A stretch of 64,000 nt of DNA from Actinopolymorpha singaporensis (GTDB lineage: Bacteria; Actinomycetota; Actinomycetes; Propionibacteriales; Actinopolymorphaceae), in the NCBI RefSeq assembly GCF_900104745.1, contig NZ_LT629732.1, forward strand, positions 992,001-1,056,000, read 5' to 3'. How positions within the stretch are numbered: position 1 is the stretch's first letter; every line of letters begins with the position of its first letter. This document shows positions 62,530 to 64,000 of the stretch, piece by piece. Below the pieces are notes generated by a model that was not told the DNA's origin, did not search any database, and saw only the letters and a program-made list of their open reading frames with translations. The translations under genes and the position numbers were made by a program.

Positions 62530-63091
62530 CGTCGCCACCTCCATGGATGTCGGAGGCGGTTGCTTTGGCGATGTCGTCGAGGGCGGCTTGGGCCTTGTAG
62601 AAGGTCTTGTGGACCTGGCCCGTCTTGAACGCGTTCTGACCGAAGATCGCGCACACCACTTCGGCGGCACGGTCCCGTTCGCCGGCGATCGTCGCCGTCA
62701 TCGCGGTCGCATCTTTGAAGACGGCCTCGCCCTGGCGGCAGTCCATGTCCGCATCGAACTCGCGGGCATCGTTGAGAACCTGCTCCTGCACCTTCAGTTC
62801 CGCGGCCATCCAGTCGACCGCCTGGCGCAGGTGCTCATACACCGCCATCAGCCGGTAACCACGCAGCAGCATCTGCCGCAACGCCCAGCTCAAACCGGCG
62901 ATGTCATCGAGGTCATCGATGTCGTCGTCTGACTCAGCCTCCGGCTCCTCGGCCGGCTCATCGGCGAGCCCGTTGGTGTTGGTTGTGAACTCGTGATCAG
63001 CGCCATTGGGCGCGTCAGCCGGAGTGTCCTGAGGGGTCATCGGGTCCCGGTACGGGTCCTCAGGCGACTGGTTGTAGGTAGCATCAGACAT
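62519..63091 (-). CDS. Acidic conserved protein of an actinomycete conjugative element
   Basis: The 190-residue protein has a disordered acidic N-terminus (about 1-65, 'EPEAESDDDIDDLDDIAGLS') and a helical body with 'QMLLRGYRLMAVYEHLRQAV' and 'FGQNAFKTGQVHKTFYKAQA'. No enzymatic motif. It is most likely an adaptor in the transfer module. It is translationally coupled to the membrane protein gene downstream, and follows hairpins at 63127-63235. Confidence 0.7.
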   Translation of the reverse strand: MSDATYNQSPEDPYRDPMTPQDTPADAPNGADHEFTTNTNGLADEPAEEPEAESDDDIDDLDDIAGLSWALRQMLLRGYRLMAVYEHLRQAVDWMAAELKVQEQVLNDAREFDADMDCRQGEAVFKDATAMTATIAGERDRAAEVVCAIFGQNAFKTGQVHKTFYKAQAALDDIAKATASDIHGGGDDAA

Positions 63092-63126
63092 GCCACAGCC
63101 CTCCTCATCAGGGTGTGTGGAAGGCA

Positions 63127-63163
63127 GAGAGCCGGAAGGTTTCCAGGCCTTGTTCCGGCTCTC
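63127..63163. terminator. Hairpin A between two element genes
   Basis: GAGAGCCGGAA pairs with TTCCGGCTCTC (perfect 11-bp stem, 15-base loop). It lies about 36 bases upstream of the acidic-protein start (minus strand), so it could attenuate transcription from the gene at 63.6 kb. Confidence 0.55.
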
Positions 63164-63176
63164 CGCCGTCTGTGGG

Positions 63177-63200
63177 GAGCGGCCCCTTCGGGGGCCGCTC
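63177..63200 (+). terminator. Hairpin B: strong stem with TTCG loop
   Basis: GAGCGGCCCC-TTCG-GGGGCCGCTC is a perfect 10-bp stem with a stable UUCG-type tetraloop followed by TTCT on the plus strand. It is the best terminator-like structure in the window. On the minus strand it would sit between genes 63.6 and 63.1 kb. Confidence 0.75.
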
Positions 63201-63218
63201 TTCTACTTGTTGTGGATC

Positions 63219-63235
63219 GCGCCGCTCAGCGGCGC
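63219..63235. promoter_or_regulatory. Hairpin C
   Basis: GCGCCGC-TCA-GCGGCGC is a perfect 7-bp stem with a 3-base loop, in series with hairpins A and B. Confidence 0.45.
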
Positions 63236-63320
63236 CACCTGCCCACGATTGGCAGGCTGCTCAACGGTTGGGCACTCGAACTCGAAGGGTGTCTCGGCGT
63301 TCACAGCTGTGACTGGGGGT

Positions 63321-63641
63321 TCAGGCCGCCTTGACCGCCTGCTTGGCCTCCAGCGCCTTCGCACGGAAGGCGACACCGTTCCGGCCGCCCGTCGCCCACG
63401 GGATGGCTTCCAGCTCGACCGGGGTAACGGACTGCCCCACGGCCACCTTCGGCGGTGCACCCGCCACAGTGATCGTGATGATGTCCGCCCCGGACTCAGG
63501 TTCGAGCGCCATCACCTGCACAACGAACAACAACTCACCGGTCCTCCGATCCGCCTTGTGCCGACCATCCTGATCAGTCTTCGGCTCCGCCGCCTTCGTC
63601 ACCGTGAACGTGTGAACCGAGGTATCGACGATCAACTTCAT
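63321..63641 (-). CDS. Small conserved regulator-like protein of a conjugative element
   Basis: The 106-residue protein starts 'MKLIVDTSVHTFTVTKAAEP' and continues 'ADRRTGELLFVVQVMALEPE', 'DIITITVAGAPPKVAVGQSV', all-beta, as in the SCO3932/SCO3933-like small proteins encoded near the replication-transfer region of actinomycete integrative and conjugative elements. Its function is uncertain (regulatory or single-strand-DNA-binding-like are proposed by fold). AAGGGAG precedes the start. Confidence 0.8.
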   Translation of the reverse strand: MKLIVDTSVHTFTVTKAAEPKTDQDGRHKADRRTGELLFVVQVMALEPESGADIITITVAGAPPKVAVGQSVTPVELEAIPWATGGRNGVAFRAKALEAKQAVKAA

Positions 63642-63860
63642 GAGTGCACTCCCTTGACTGGGATCGATGGAAACGAGGCACCACTCCTCGTGCCGCTATG
63701 AGATCCCCACGCGGGCTTCTCGCACCACGAACGGGATGCATACGAGGCCGACGCATATGCGCGCGATACATACGGACGAGTGTCACGGAGCGCGTGCGTG
63801 CTCTCACTGTCGTAAGCTCAGTCGCGACCACAGGGGGTTTCCACGTGCGCGTACACCAGG

Positions 63861-64000
63861 CGAGAGCTCAGGGCACCGCAGACACGGAAGCGTGCCCGCC
63901 GACCCCTGCCTGACGAGTTCTGGCAGCAGGCAGAGATTCAGCATGCTGCCCGGAGCAGGCACTTCGGCTACCTGCTCAAGGCGTACAGGGAGCTGCAGAG
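63861..64000 (+). CDS. Partial regulator-like gene running off the window
   Basis: The plus-strand frame 'RRELRAPQTRKRARRPLPDE' then 'FWQQAEIQHAARSRHFGYLL' and 'KAYRELQ' is like the N-terminal leader of XRE-type helix-turn-helix proteins in actinomycete mobile elements (P-L-P-D-E-F-W). No start codon is in this frame just upstream; the GTG at about 63845 is one frame off, so a frameshift or alternative start is possible. The right end is cut by the window. Confidence 0.45.

Noticed and set aside
1-64000. CRISPR array
   Set aside because: No set of regularly spaced identical repeats of 25-40 bases was seen.

Overview
The window is high-GC DNA with actinobacterial codon use. WhiB, mycothiol-type, ECF42/DGPF, encapsulin and conjugative-element genes all point to a soil actinomycete. 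The exact genus cannot be read from the sequence.

Layout: 0-13 kb carries mostly stand-alone housekeeping and accessory genes: a USP-CBS-USP fusion, a secreted SH3 protein, esterase and acetyltransferase genes, an ECF42 sigma factor with its DGPF partner, and a GAF-SpoIIE phosphatase. A BrnT/BrnA toxin-antitoxin pair with a perfect palindrome in front sits at 13.0-13.5 kb. 13.8-24 kb is a sugar- and wall-oriented stretch: ROK regulator divergent from a DUF1479 oxygenase, methyltransferase divergent from a MarR regulator over a perfect palindrome, a GH123-like protein, an M23 peptidase and a GH51 arabinofuranosidase. It is interrupted by decayed NPCBM, RibD-like and ABC-permease genes. 24-26 kb has a Ser/Thr kinase translationally coupled to a lipoprotein. 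26.6-30.3 kb is a three-gene molybdenum hydroxylase operon (2Fe-2S, Mo and FAD subunits) preceded by a broken mycothiol-dependent isomerase gene.

30.5-36 kb holds small genes of unknown function, a phospholipase D-like protein and a four-helix membrane protein. 37-40 kb has two flavoproteins and a wrecked zinc alcohol dehydrogenase. 41.1-41.4 kb contains a tandemly duplicated hairpin-rich unit.

Two direct copies of the 3' half of a tRNA-Ser(UGA) gene lie at about 41.85 kb and 52.98 kb. They frame an 11-kb segment with a Tat-signal protein, a two-component system, an acyl-CoA synthetase and a DyP-peroxidase/encapsulin nanocompartment operon. The same segment holds remnants of RelBE, a DEDD exonuclease, a methyltransferase and an IS5-type transposase. 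This looks like an old, decayed integrative island.

53.5-60.4 kb is further accessory DNA: a CHAP endolysin-like protein, a HEPN-like protein, a DUF4142 protein, and pieces of IS256, MFS and sulfite-oxidase genes. From 60.7 kb to the end of the window there is a run of genes typical of an actinomycete integrative and conjugative element: WhiB, a STAS protein, a membrane transfer protein, an acidic partner, a small conserved regulator-like protein and the start of a regulator that runs off the edge. The number of broken genes (about a dozen) is a main feature of the window.
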